Shown here one piece after another: positions 1-6,532 of a stretch of 7,305 bases of DNA. Source of the DNA: Ruminococcus sp. GTDB taxonomy: Bacteria > Bacillota > Clostridia > Oscillospirales > Ruminococcaceae. Under the pieces are notes generated by a model. That model was not told the DNA's origin, did no database searches, and saw only the letters and a list, made by a program, of their open reading frames with translations. The stretch is from positions 1-7,305 of the forward strand of contig JAFYET010000258.1 in the NCBI GenBank assembly GCA_017544125.1. The letters are read 5' to 3'. The position numbers were made by a program, and so were the translations under genes. The stretch's first letter is position 1; each line of letters opens with the position of its first letter.

Positions 1-1554
1 GCGGTGAGTGACAAAAGCGTCGTGCTGTTTATAGACGAGCTGCACGGGATAGTCGGCACAGGGGCTGCCGAGGGGGCGATAGATGCGGGCAACATCCTGA
101 AGCCTCAGCTTGCAAGGGGCGACCTGCGGCTGATAGGAGCAACCACCTACGCCGAATACTCAAAGACGATAGAACGTGACAGGGCGCTGGAGCGGCGTTT
201 TGCGAGGGTCGATATAAAGGAGCCTGACATTGAAGCGACCACACGCATACTAAGATCAGCAGCGCCAAGGTATGCGGCATACCACAAGCTGAGTATACCC
301 GATGAGCTGATAGGCTACACCTGCGGGCTGGCTGAGAGGTTCATAACAGACAAGTGCTTCCCTGACAAGGCGATAGAAACGCTTGATGAGGCGTGCGCTT
401 ATGCAAGGCTGAGCGCTAACAGTGAAAGCTGTGATGAAAGCGCCCGCCCGCTGGAAGATTACCTTGCAGACAAGATAAGCAGAGAGAAATATATGCAGCT
501 TATAAGCAGCAACCATGAACGACCAATGCTAAAAAAAGAACACATTGACCACGTTATTGCAAGAAAAACAGGTATCAAGAGCATAGCCGCACTGACCGAC
601 AGGCGGCTGCTGACAATGCAGCTTGAAAGCAGACTGAATGAAACAGTCATCGGGCAGGAGGAAGTCATAAGGCAGGTATGCAGTGCGATAAAGCGCAGCA
701 TGGCAGGGCTTGACAGGGGCAAGCGCCCTTGTGCGGGGTTTGTATTTGCAGGTCGAAGCGGTGTAGGCAAAACGCTTCTTGCAAAGGCTTTGGCTAAGGA
801 GCTGTTTGAAGCGGAGGGGGCGCTGATAAGGCTTGATATGTCCGAATATTCGGACAGAATGAGTGTATCAAGGCTTTGCGGTGCTGCACCGGGGTATATA
901 GGCTACGAGCAGGGCGGGCAGCTTACCGAGCGGGTAAGGCGAAACCCATACAGCGTTGTGGTCTTTGACGAGCTGGAAAAGGCACACAGGGAGATACAGA
1001 ATATACTCTTGCAGATACTCGAAGAGGGTGAGCTGACCGACTCACAGGGCAGGCGTGTATCATTTAAAAACACGGTGATAATACTAACCACCAATCTCGG
1101 CTGCGGAAAAGAATGCAGCAGCGGTCGTATAGGCTTTGGCGAGGCGGGGGCTGACAGGGAACGCCGTGAGATACTATCGGCGGTCAAGGCTTATCTATCA
1201 CCCGAGATAATCGGCAGGCTTGACGGGGTGGCGGTATTCTCACCGATAGGGCGGCAGGCACTTGAAAGGATAGCCGAGAGCGAGCTTGAAAAGCTAAGAG
1301 AAAGGCTTATTAAAAGAGGTCTGAGCTTTGACTACACCCACGAAATGGCAGAGCTTCTGGCCGAGAAAACGCTTGGCAGCGAGCAGGGGGCAAGGGCTCT
1401 GCGTAATATTATTGAAAACGAGATAGAGCCGCAGATAAGCGACTATATCCTCAGCGAGTGCGGGAGCGGGCTGCGGCTGCATGACGACAGCGGCAGGCTG
1501 ACGGTAGCAGCACTGCCAAGTGAGGCTGCTGATGAACTGGAGATGAGCGGATAA
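1..1554 (+). CDS. ClpA/ClpC-type AAA+ unfoldase, 5'-truncated by the window edge
   Basis: This is the C-terminal part of a two-ring Hsp100/Clp ATPase, which unfolds proteins and threads them into a protease such as ClpP. The frame is open from base 1, so the GTG at 4 is not a real start; the N-domain and first Walker A lie outside. Visible in order: first-ring Walker B (VVLFIDE, 19-39); arginine-finger segment RALERRF (181-201); a short linker of about 39 residues (412-528); second-ring Walker A GRSGVGKT (751-774); Walker B VVVFDE (955-972); sensor-1 TTN; the tripeptide IGF (1129-1137); and sensor-2 GAR (1387-1395). In ClpA, ClpC and ClpX a [LIV]-G-[FL] tripeptide docks on ClpP, whereas ClpB lacks it. 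The linker is much shorter than the ClpB or ClpC middle domain, nearer to ClpA. The family call is firm; ClpC versus another paralogue cannot be settled without the N-terminus. A hairpin follows the TAA. Confidence 0.93.
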   Translation, partial: AVSDKSVVLFIDELHGIVGTGAAEGAIDAGNILKPQLARGDLRLIGATTYAEYSKTIERDRALERRFARVDIKEPDIEATTRILRSAAPRYAAYHKLSIPDELIGYTCGLAERFITDKCFPDKAIETLDEACAYARLSANSESCDESARPLEDYLADKISREKYMQLISSNHERPMLKKEHIDHVIARKTGIKSIAALTDRRLLTMQLESRLNETVIGQEEVIRQVCSAIKRSMAGLDRGKRPCAGFVFAGRSGVGKTLLAKALAKELFEAEGALIRLDMSEYSDRMSVSRLCGAAPGYIGYEQGGQLTERVRRNPYSVVVFDELEKAHREIQNILLQILEEGELTDSQGRRVSFKNTVIILTTNLGCGKECSSGRIGFGEAGADRERREILSAVKAYLSPEIIGRLDGVAVFSPIGRQALERIAESELEKLRERLIKRGLSFDYTHEMAELLAEKTLGSEQGARALRNIIENEIEPQISDYILSECGSGLRLHDDSGRLTVAALPSEAADELEMSG

Positions 1555-1559
1555 AAAAG

Positions 1560-1589
1560 AGGTATCGTTCGTACTCACGAGCGATACCT
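1560..1589. terminator. Intrinsic terminator hairpin between convergent genes (stronger for the minus strand)
   Basis: A 13-bp stem, AGGTATCGTTCGT (1560-1572) and ACGAGCGATACCT (1577-1589), closes a 4-base loop ACTC, with a single T·G wobble. On the plus strand it is followed by TATATTTGTAT, a weak T-tract. On the minus strand it is followed by CTTTTTTAT (complement of the A-run at 1552-1558), a proper U-tract. It therefore probably ends the rnhA-to-mnmA operon efficiently and may also stop the Clp transcript, whose TAA is 5 bases before the stem. Confidence 0.85.
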
Positions 1590-1606
1590 TATATTTGTAT
1601 CTTATA

Positions 1607-2680
1607 TCAGGCGATCTCTCCCCCACCGAGGACGTAATCGCCGTCATAGAACACCGCAGCCTGACCCTTTGAGACGGCACGGTGGGGCTTATCAAACTCA
1701 CAGAGCACCCTGTTATCATCAAGGGGCGATATCACGCAATCAGAGGGGTTCTGGTGATACCTGGTCTGCACCTTGCAGTGAAGAGGTTCGGTGAGCTTAT
1801 CGATCTTTATAAAGTTGCAGTTCTGCGCAACAAGCGAATCAGAGAATATCTCATCACCCCTGCCGAGGATAAGGGTGTTGCTCTCAATATCCTTAGCAGC
1901 AACGAACAGAGGCTCGCTGTATGACACGCCTAAGCCCTTACGCTGACCGATAGTGTAGCGGATAAGCCCGTTATGAGTGCCGAGCTTTGTGCCGTCAGTA
2001 AGCACTATATCACCGCAGGGCTGAGTACCGGCTGCACGCTCTATAAACGCCGCATAGTCACCGTCAGGGATAAAGCATATATCCTGCGAATCGGGCTTAT
2101 TGGCGTTGACAAGCTCATTTTCAAGTGCGATATCACGTATCTCGGGCTTACTCATAGCGCCGCAGGGAAAGAGCGTATGAGCAAGCTCATACTGAGTCAT
2201 ATTATAAAGCACATAGCTCTGATCCTTACCCATATCGGGGGAGCGCTTAAGCAGCCACCTGCCTGAGTTTTCATCAAACTCTCTCACAGCGTAGTGACCT
2301 GTGGCGATAAGGTCATACCCCAGAAGCTCAGCACGCTTTAGAAAGCTGCCGAACTTTAAATACTTGTTGCACTCGATACAAGGGTTGGGGGTCTTACCGC
2401 AAAGGTAGGAATCAACAAAATGCCTGATAACGAGCTTTGAAAAATCATCAGACATATTGAACACATAATGCTCGATACCAAGCTTTAAAGCGGCGAGCTT
2501 TGCATCAGTTGTATCATCAAGGGTGCAGCAGGTCTTTGAGGCTTTCTGCCCTATATCATCGTTTGAATACAGCCGCATTGTTGCCCCTGCACATTCAAAC
2601 CCCTGTGACTGGAGCAGCTTTACAGCGACCGAGCTGTCAACACCGCCGCTCATAGCCACAAGAACCCTTTTGTTTTCCAT
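1607..2680 (-). CDS. mnmA: tRNA-specific 2-thiouridylase MnmA
   Basis: MnmA adenylates U34 of tRNA-Lys, -Glu and -Gln and replaces its 2-oxygen with sulfur in the cytoplasm. The 357-residue protein is full length. Visible motifs: the PP-loop ATP-binding SGGVDSS (residues 11-17), ATGHYA near 126-131, KDQSYVLY near 152-159, IGQRKGLG near 244-251, and a C-terminal beta-barrel region. The active-site cysteines fit C104 (in NPCIECNK) and C202 (in SQDICF). E. coli MnmA has Asp-x-x-Cys at the first site; here it is Cys-x-x-Cys (C101, C104), and an extra KTCC pair lies at 50-52. It is the last gene of the operon, 12 bp after the EF-Tu-like gene, with a ribosome site AGAGGT about 7 bases before the ATG. 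The cysteine desulfurase two genes upstream is the likely sulfur donor, as YrvO is for MnmA in Bacillus subtilis. Confidence 0.96.
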   Translation of the reverse strand: MENKRVLVAMSGGVDSSVAVKLLQSQGFECAGATMRLYSNDDIGQKASKTCCTLDDTTDAKLAALKLGIEHYVFNMSDDFSKLVIRHFVDSYLCGKTPNPCIECNKYLKFGSFLKRAELLGYDLIATGHYAVREFDENSGRWLLKRSPDMGKDQSYVLYNMTQYELAHTLFPCGAMSKPEIRDIALENELVNANKPDSQDICFIPDGDYAAFIERAAGTQPCGDIVLTDGTKLGTHNGLIRYTIGQRKGLGVSYSEPLFVAAKDIESNTLILGRGDEIFSDSLVAQNCNFIKIDKLTEPLHCKVQTRYHQNPSDCVISPLDDNRVLCEFDKPHRAVSKGQAAVFYDGDYVLGGGEIA

Positions 2681-2692
2681 AAAGTCTACCTC

Positions 2693-3124
2693 TTATCTAT
2701 AGAGCTTATCTCCCCTGCAAAGCTCCTCTTTTTTGATGCCTACAAGGAAAAGCCCCACATTGTCGCCCATGCTTGCTGTCTGTATCACCTTGCGAAAGCT
2801 CTCTATACCTGCGATAGTATACTTTCCGCTTTTCTTTTTGCCATTAAGGGTCACGGTATCGCCCGTGCTTATTATACCGCTCTCGATAACGCCTGTTACA
2901 ACAGTGCCACGGTTCTTTATCATAAACACATCTTCTACAGTGAACATGAAATTGCCCTCGTTTGCGTATGTATAGCTGTCAGCAGCTGTATATGTATCGC
3001 TCTGCCCCTCCTGCGGTGCGGCGGGAGCCGGGGCGGTGTCGTTATTATAATCACACTGCACCTGATACATCGAATCAAAATCATTCTCATCGGGAAGCCC
3101 GAAGAGCTTCTTAAAAAAACCCAT
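2693..3124 (-). CDS. Small protein with a stand-alone EF-Tu domain-II-like fold
   Basis: This is a 143-residue protein of unknown role. Residues 1-8 (MGFFKKLF) are a short basic/aromatic segment that could form an amphipathic helix. Residues 11-58 are acidic, then Ala/Pro- and Tyr/Thr-rich, and look disordered. Residues 59-143 resemble domain II of translational GTPases: FMFTVEDVFMIKNRGTVVTG matches the EF-Tu style 'PVEDVF..GRGTVATG', followed by a GD turn, 'IAGIESFRK', 'MGDNVGLFLVGIKKEEL' and a terminal 'RGDKLYR'. No G domain is present, so it cannot be a GTPase. An ATG at 3130 (two codons earlier) sits only 2 bases from the AAAGGA site. The ATG at 3124 has an 8-base gap and is preferred. 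The gene lies between the desulfurase (15 bp) and mnmA (12 bp), so it is co-transcribed. It could bind RNA or protein through the beta-barrel; this is inference. Confidence 0.82.
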   Translation of the reverse strand: MGFFKKLFGLPDENDFDSMYQVQCDYNNDTAPAPAAPQEGQSDTYTAADSYTYANEGNFMFTVEDVFMIKNRGTVVTGVIESGIISTGDTVTLNGKKKSGKYTIAGIESFRKVIQTASMGDNVGLFLVGIKKEELCRGDKLYR

Positions 3125-3139
3125 TATCATTATCCTTTC

Positions 3140-4294
3140 TTACGACAGCTCACGCAGGCGTGTTACCGCCTCAGGGAGCTTTTCAAGTATGTAGTCAATA
3201 TCATCATCAGTATTTTCTTCGTTTATGGTAAGTCTTAGCGAGCCCTTTGCGGCAGCCTCATCAAGACCGATACTGCGCAGAACGTGTGACGGGTCAAGAG
3301 AAGAGCTTTCACACGCCGAGCCCGATGAAGCACAAATCCCCTGCATATCAAGAAGCATCAGCAGGCTCTCGCCCTCGATGCCCTTTATGGAGATATTCAC
3401 ATTGCCCTCAAGGCGAGTATGCCTGTCACCGTTTAATGTGATATCGGGTATGCGCTCAAACAGCCCGTCTATGAGCTTATCACGCATTGCAAGCACATAC
3501 TGCCGGCGCTCATCTATACCGCTTACCGCATCGGTGATAGCAGCACCAAGCCCGACAATAGCGGGAACATTCTCAGTGCCTGCACGCCGGCCCCTCTCCT
3601 GCGAGCCGCCGAATATAAGCGGTGAGGGGGTAATACGCCTGTTAACATAGAGCACGCCGACACCCTTTGGTGCGTGCAGCTTATGACCGGAAAGGGATAG
3701 CATATCTATCACCTGCTGCTTGACATTTATCGGGATATGACCCACAGCCTGCACCGCATCTGTATGAAAAGTCACACCACTCTCTTTACAAAGTGCGGCT
3801 ATTTCGGGGACGGGCTGGATAGTGCCTATCTCATTATTTGCATACATTATGGTAACAAGGCAGGTATCGTCTCTGAGAGCATTTCTTACCTGATCTGGAG
3901 AGATAAGACCGTTTCTGTCTGGGGTGACATAGGTGATATCATAGCCCTGCGTTTTTAAAAAATCACAGGTATGCAAAACTGCGTGGTGCTCAAAAGCAGA
4001 TGTGACGATATGGCGTTTGCCCGATGCTGCACCCGAAAGGGCGGCAGAGCGTATCGCCTGATTATCAGCCTCAGAGCCGCAGGAGGTAAAGTATATCTCC
4101 TGCACATCAGCGCCAATAGCGGCGGCAACCCTTTGTCTTGCTTCAAGAACTGCCTTTGCCGCATCTCTGCCCAAAGAATAAACGCTTGAAGGGTTGCCGA
4201 AGCCGTCACGCAGAAAGGGCAGCATAGCCTCATACGCCGCAGCAGAGAGCCTTGTGGTGGCTGCATTATCGGCATAAACCAAACGCTTGCTCAT
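3140..4294 (-). CDS. Group I cysteine desulfurase (NifS/IscS family)
   Basis: This PLP enzyme converts L-cysteine to alanine and leaves a persulfide on its catalytic cysteine for Fe-S cluster or tRNA thiolation partners. The 384 residues match the family length. The N-terminal YADNAATT, the EHH at 102-104, Asp180 and Gln183 (HTDAVQA, cofactor contacts), the Schiff-base Lys205 in [10 protein letters not shown], and the catalytic Cys328 in the [10 protein letters not shown] loop are all present. The Ser/Gly-rich loop around the cysteine plus the following LDPSHVL mark group I rather than SufS. Its ATG overlaps the rnhA stop as ATGA, with AGGA 7 bases upstream, implying translational coupling. 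No IscU, IscR or Suf gene is beside it, while mnmA is downstream in the same operon, so a tRNA-thiolation role like that of B. subtilis YrvO is more likely than a general Fe-S role. That assignment is inference from context. Confidence 0.95.
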   Translation of the reverse strand: MSKRLVYADNAATTRLSAAAYEAMLPFLRDGFGNPSSVYSLGRDAAKAVLEARQRVAAAIGADVQEIYFTSCGSEADNQAIRSAALSGAASGKRHIVTSAFEHHAVLHTCDFLKTQGYDITYVTPDRNGLISPDQVRNALRDDTCLVTIMYANNEIGTIQPVPEIAALCKESGVTFHTDAVQAVGHIPINVKQQVIDMLSLSGHKLHAPKGVGVLYVNRRITPSPLIFGGSQERGRRAGTENVPAIVGLGAAITDAVSGIDERRQYVLAMRDKLIDGLFERIPDITLNGDRHTRLEGNVNISIKGIEGESLLMLLDMQGICASSGSACESSSLDPSHVLRSIGLDEAAAKGSLRLTINEENTDDDIDYILEKLPEAVTRLRELS

Positions 4295-4728
4295 ATGAAC
4301 TTCCTGCTCTCGGTAACTGCGAGGGTATCACAGCGCTCGTTCTCGGGGTGGCCTGCGTGACCCTTGACCCACTCAAATGTGACCTTATGCTTTTCAAGCA
4401 GCGCTAACAGCTTCTCCCACAGATCAGCATTAAGGGCAGGCGATCTATCAGCCTTTTTCCAGCCCCGTGAGCGCCAGCCCACAGCCCAGCCCTTGGTAAC
4501 GCTGTCGATTATATATTTTGAATCGGAATAGAGAGTGACCTCGCAGCTTTCTTTAAGGGCAGAAAGTGCGGTTATAACGGCGGTCATCTCCATACGGTTA
4601 TTGGTGGTTTCACGCTCGCCGCCCGAAAGCTCCTTTTCAACGCCGTTAAAGCGCAGAATAGCCCCCCAGCCGCCGGGACCGGGATTGCCCGAGCAGGCAC
4701 CGTCTGTGAATATGTCAACGTGTTTCAT
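4291..4728 (-). CDS. rnhA: Ribonuclease HI
   Basis: RNase HI cuts the RNA strand of RNA-DNA hybrids, clearing R-loops and replication primers. All catalytic residues are visible in this 145-residue protein: Asp9 ([10 protein letters not shown]), Glu47 (NNRMEMTA), Asp69 (YSDSKY), His124 ([10 protein letters not shown]) and Asp134 (ERCDTLA), in the order and spacing of the E. coli enzyme (155 residues). The basic/Trp-rich stretch [14 protein letters not shown] at 81-94 corresponds to the substrate-handle region. The C-terminus ends only 11 residues after Asp134, slightly shorter than in E. coli. The ATG at 4728 has AGGAG 7 bases upstream. An in-frame ATG at 4815 would add 29 hydrophobic residues, lies upstream of the likely promoter and has no homology to the family, so it is rejected. 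rnhA is the first gene of the operon and overlaps the desulfurase gene by 4 bp. Confidence 0.96.
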   Translation of the reverse strand: MKHVDIFTDGACSGNPGPGGWGAILRFNGVEKELSGGERETTNNRMEMTAVITALSALKESCEVTLYSDSKYIIDSVTKGWAVGWRSRGWKKADRSPALNADLWEKLLALLEKHKVTFEWVKGHAGHPENERCDTLAVTESRKFI

Positions 4729-4759
4729 CGGTATTCTCCTATAAAAAAGTCTATATACT

Positions 4760-4788
4760 ATTATACTACATATCGTTTGTAAAATCAA
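4760..4788 (-). promoter_or_regulatory. SigA-type promoter for the rnhA-desulfurase-mnmA operon
   Basis: Read on the minus strand, TTGATT (4788-4783) is followed after exactly 17 bases by a perfect TATAAT (4765-4760). Transcription would start near 4752, giving a leader of about 24 bases with the AGGAG ribosome site of rnhA. Four of six -35 bases match consensus and the -10 is perfect. No comparable promoter was noticed between the four tightly packed operon genes, so this one probably serves all of them. Confidence 0.75.
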
Positions 4789-4942
4789 GTGAGGCGGCAA
4801 AAGAGGTAGATGCAAAAATATGAAACAGTATCATATAACAATATTAAACTATGGCGAGTATATTCATTTATATAACGTTTTCGGCACGAGATGTTGTAAA
4901 ATGTGCACAAATTTAATGATAATAGTCTGTTAAAACGGCAGA

Positions 4943-4971
4943 TTGACAATATTTTTCTTAATTGATATAAT
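4943..4971 (+). promoter_or_regulatory. Perfect-consensus SigA promoter with extended -10 for the solute-binding protein gene
   Basis: TTGACA (4943-4948) and TATAAT (4966-4971) both match consensus at all six positions with the optimal 17-bp spacer, and TG at 4963-4964 adds an extended -10 element. Transcription would start near 4978, leaving an untranslated leader of about 88 bases. Such a promoter predicts very high basal transcription, in keeping with a binding protein that must outnumber its permease. Any sugar control would have to come from repression or from the leader RNA. Confidence 0.88.
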
Positions 4972-4989
4972 TAAACTACAGAATAAAGC

Positions 4990-5031
4990 ATCACTTTGCA
5001 GACGGTGAAAATATTCATTTTGTAAGGTGAT
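4990..5031 (+). promoter_or_regulatory. Putative leader-RNA hairpin upstream of the solute-binding protein gene
   Basis: ATCACTTTGCA (4990-5000) can pair with TGTAAGGTGAT (5021-5031) over 11 bp, with two G·U wobbles. Inside the 20-base loop, TGAA (5006-5009) and TTCA (5014-5017) can form a small second stem. The structure would sit about 12 bases from the predicted transcript start and ends 22 bases before the GGAGG site. It has no U-tract after it, so it is not a terminator. It could protect the 5' end of an abundant mRNA or act as a protein-binding site. No known riboswitch family is recognised. Confidence 0.4.
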
Positions 5032-5066
5032 ATGAAACAGACAACGTTCATTTGGAGGAAAAACTG

Positions 5067-6485
5067 ATGAAAAATATCAAAAGAGCCTTTGCGCTCACGC
5101 TTTCGCTGATGATGGCTTTCGGCATTGCAGGCTGCGGCAATTCAAGCAGTTCGGGTAACAGCTCTGACGAGTCATTTGAGGCGACCGACAACATCGAGGT
5201 ACAGGAGAACAAGGAGATAGCCGACATTCCCGACGGCGCTGAAAAGACAATTCTCTACCTCGGCGAGAATGACTTGAACCCCACAAAGGCAAACCCCGAG
5301 ATATCCACCGAGATGAAGCTGTTCCAGCAGCACGGCGGAGCTATCGAGTGGCACAGGTGTACAAACGAGGGCAGATTTGATGCGCTTGCAAAGGCTATAA
5401 CTGCAAACAAGGACGTGCCCGATATATTCAACTACGAGTGGCTCTCTTTCCCTGCACAGGTAGTTAACAATATGTTCCAGCCCATTGATGAGATAGTTGA
5501 TTTTGAGAGCCCAATGTGGAAGAGCTCAAAGACCACTGCTGACCAGTTTGTGCTCAACAACAAGCACTACGTTGCCCCCCTCGGCTATGACCCCTCGGCA
5601 GTTATCACCTATGACAAGAAGCTCGTTGAGGAGCTCGGCATGGAGGACCCCTTTGAGCTTTACAAGAAGGGCGAGTGGAACTGGACAAACTTCAAGTCGA
5701 TAATGGAGGAATACGTAGCAGGCGGCACTGCCGAAGATGAAAGATACGGCATAAACGGCTTCTTCAGACCGCACATCACACAGCAGACAGGCAAGACGCT
5801 TGTATCGTTTGACCCTGCTACATCTACATTCTCAAGCAACCTTACCGACCCCGATATCGAAGCTGCACAGCAGTTCCTTTATGACCTTAAGAAGGAAAAC
5901 CTCATGCTTGACGGCTGGATAGGCTCGGCAAGCGAGTGCTTCCAGAAAAACTGCTTCTTCTACGGAATGGGCGCATGGGCTGTAAAGCCCGGTGACGGCG
6001 ACGAGTGGGGCATCGTTCCCATGCCGCAGTATGACAAGAACCCCCAGAAGATAACCACATCTGACATGAAAGCATTTATGTGGGTCGATGGCTCAACAAA
6101 GAAGGACGCTGTAAAGTGCTGGTTTGAATGCTACAAGTCGGCAAGGACAGACCCCCAGTATGAGCAGACCAACAAAGACAAGTTCTTTGAAAACAACAGC
6201 AACTGGACAGAGGATATGTACAGCGTATTCCAGGATATCACATCTGATGATTACTTCATGATATTTGACTATGCATACGGTGTATCATTCAAGCTGGGTG
6301 ACAGAATGCAGTTTGACGGCAACCAGTGCCTTACCGATGCGCTTTACAATTCATCATCATCTGAGGACGAGGACGGGCTCCAGATGACCTGGACTCAGGT
6401 TAGAGAGACTTATTCAAGTACTGTTGACAGCGAGATCGCAACGCTCAACAAGGATATTGAAAAGTACATAGCAGACAACAAATAA
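5067..6485 (+). CDS. Extracellular solute-binding lipoprotein of a (probably carbohydrate) ABC importer
   Basis: This lipid-anchored receptor would capture a substrate, probably an oligosaccharide, outside the membrane and pass it to an ABC permease. The 472-residue protein starts MKNIKRAFALTLSLMMAFG with the lipobox IAGC, so Cys23 should carry the lipid. A Ser/Gly/Asn/Asp-rich tether follows to about residue 50. The mature part has the family 1 binding-protein layout: a beta-strand near ILYLGEN, then a domain with VPDIFNYEW (a 'DV/PDI' strand typical of the family), a hinge-like LNNKHYVAPLGYDPSAVITYDKKLVEELG segment read in two parts, and the late GMGAWAVKPGDGDEWGIVPMPQ segment common in sugar-binding proteins. 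The ATG at 5067 has GGAGG 8 bases upstream; the TTG at 5052 is inside the ribosome-site region and is rejected. Lysine is mostly AAG and glycine GGC, suggesting high expression. No permease or ATPase gene adjoins it. The substrate is not determinable by eye. Confidence 0.92.
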   Translation: MKNIKRAFALTLSLMMAFGIAGCGNSSSSGNSSDESFEATDNIEVQENKEIADIPDGAEKTILYLGENDLNPTKANPEISTEMKLFQQHGGAIEWHRCTNEGRFDALAKAITANKDVPDIFNYEWLSFPAQVVNNMFQPIDEIVDFESPMWKSSKTTADQFVLNNKHYVAPLGYDPSAVITYDKKLVEELGMEDPFELYKKGEWNWTNFKSIMEEYVAGGTAEDERYGINGFFRPHITQQTGKTLVSFDPATSTFSSNLTDPDIEAAQQFLYDLKKENLMLDGWIGSASECFQKNCFFYGMGAWAVKPGDGDEWGIVPMPQYDKNPQKITTSDMKAFMWVDGSTKKDAVKCWFECYKSARTDPQYEQTNKDKFFENNSNWTEDMYSVFQDITSDDYFMIFDYAYGVSFKLGDRMQFDGNQCLTDALYNSSSSEDEDGLQMTWTQVRETYSSTVDSEIATLNKDIEKYIADNK

Positions 6486-6496
6486 GACAAACAGCA

Positions 6497-6528
6497 ACAC
6501 CGCCGTGGGAATTACCCTTCGGCGGTGT
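6497..6528 (+). terminator. Intrinsic terminator after the solute-binding protein gene
   Basis: A perfect 9-bp GC-rich stem, ACACCGCCG (6497-6505) and CGGCGGTGT (6520-6528), encloses a 14-base loop in which GGG and CCC can also pair. ATTATTATTT follows, a usable but interrupted T-tract. The stem begins 12 bases after the TAA of the binding-protein gene. The T-tract overlaps the stop codon of the convergent gene at 6533. On the minus strand the downstream sequence has no clean U-run, so termination there is less certain. Confidence 0.8.
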
Positions 6529-6532
6529 ATTA

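Larger units (their letters stand above)
4729..5066. other. Divergent intergenic region between rnhA and the solute-binding protein gene
   Basis: This 338-bp AT-rich non-coding stretch holds the minus-strand promoter of the rnhA operon and the plus-strand promoter and leader of the binding-protein gene, annotated separately. In the middle part (about 4800-4940) I see an 8-bp palindrome TGTGCACA (4902-4909), a weak second promoter candidate TTGTAA (4894-4899), 18 bp, GATAAT (4918-4923), and an 11-bp direct repeat ATATGAAACAG (4818-4828 and 5030-5040). None of these can be tied to a known regulator by eye. No small gene with a credible ribosome site was found here. Confidence 0.7.

Noticed and set aside
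1682..2266. Plus-strand open frames opposite mnmA
   Set aside because: They run antisense through a complete, motif-verified mnmA, show no recognisable protein features and lack ribosome sites.
3125..3130. ATG at 3130 as the start of the EF-Tu domain-II-like protein
   Set aside because: Only 2 bases separate it from the AAAGGA ribosome site. The ATG at 3124 has a normal 8-base spacing.
3225..4189. Plus-strand open frames opposite the cysteine desulfurase gene
   Set aside because: They are shadows of a full-length desulfurase with all active-site motifs, and their translations are Ser/Arg-rich with no domain signal.
4729..4815. In-frame upstream ATG giving RNase HI a 29-residue hydrophobic N-terminal extension
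   Set aside because: The ATG at 4728 has an ideal AGGAG site and gives the family-standard N-terminus, while the -10 and -35 boxes of the likely promoter lie inside the extension.
4894..4923. Second plus-strand promoter TTGTAA-18 bp-GATAAT upstream of the solute-binding protein gene
   Set aside because: It matches consensus poorly and lies just upstream of a perfect promoter at 4943-4971, so it is not listed as a feature of its own, though it cannot be excluded.
5052..5066. TTG at 5052 as the start of the solute-binding protein
   Set aside because: It overlaps the GGAGG ribosome site that serves the ATG at 5067. Starting at 5067 gives a clean lipoprotein signal peptide.
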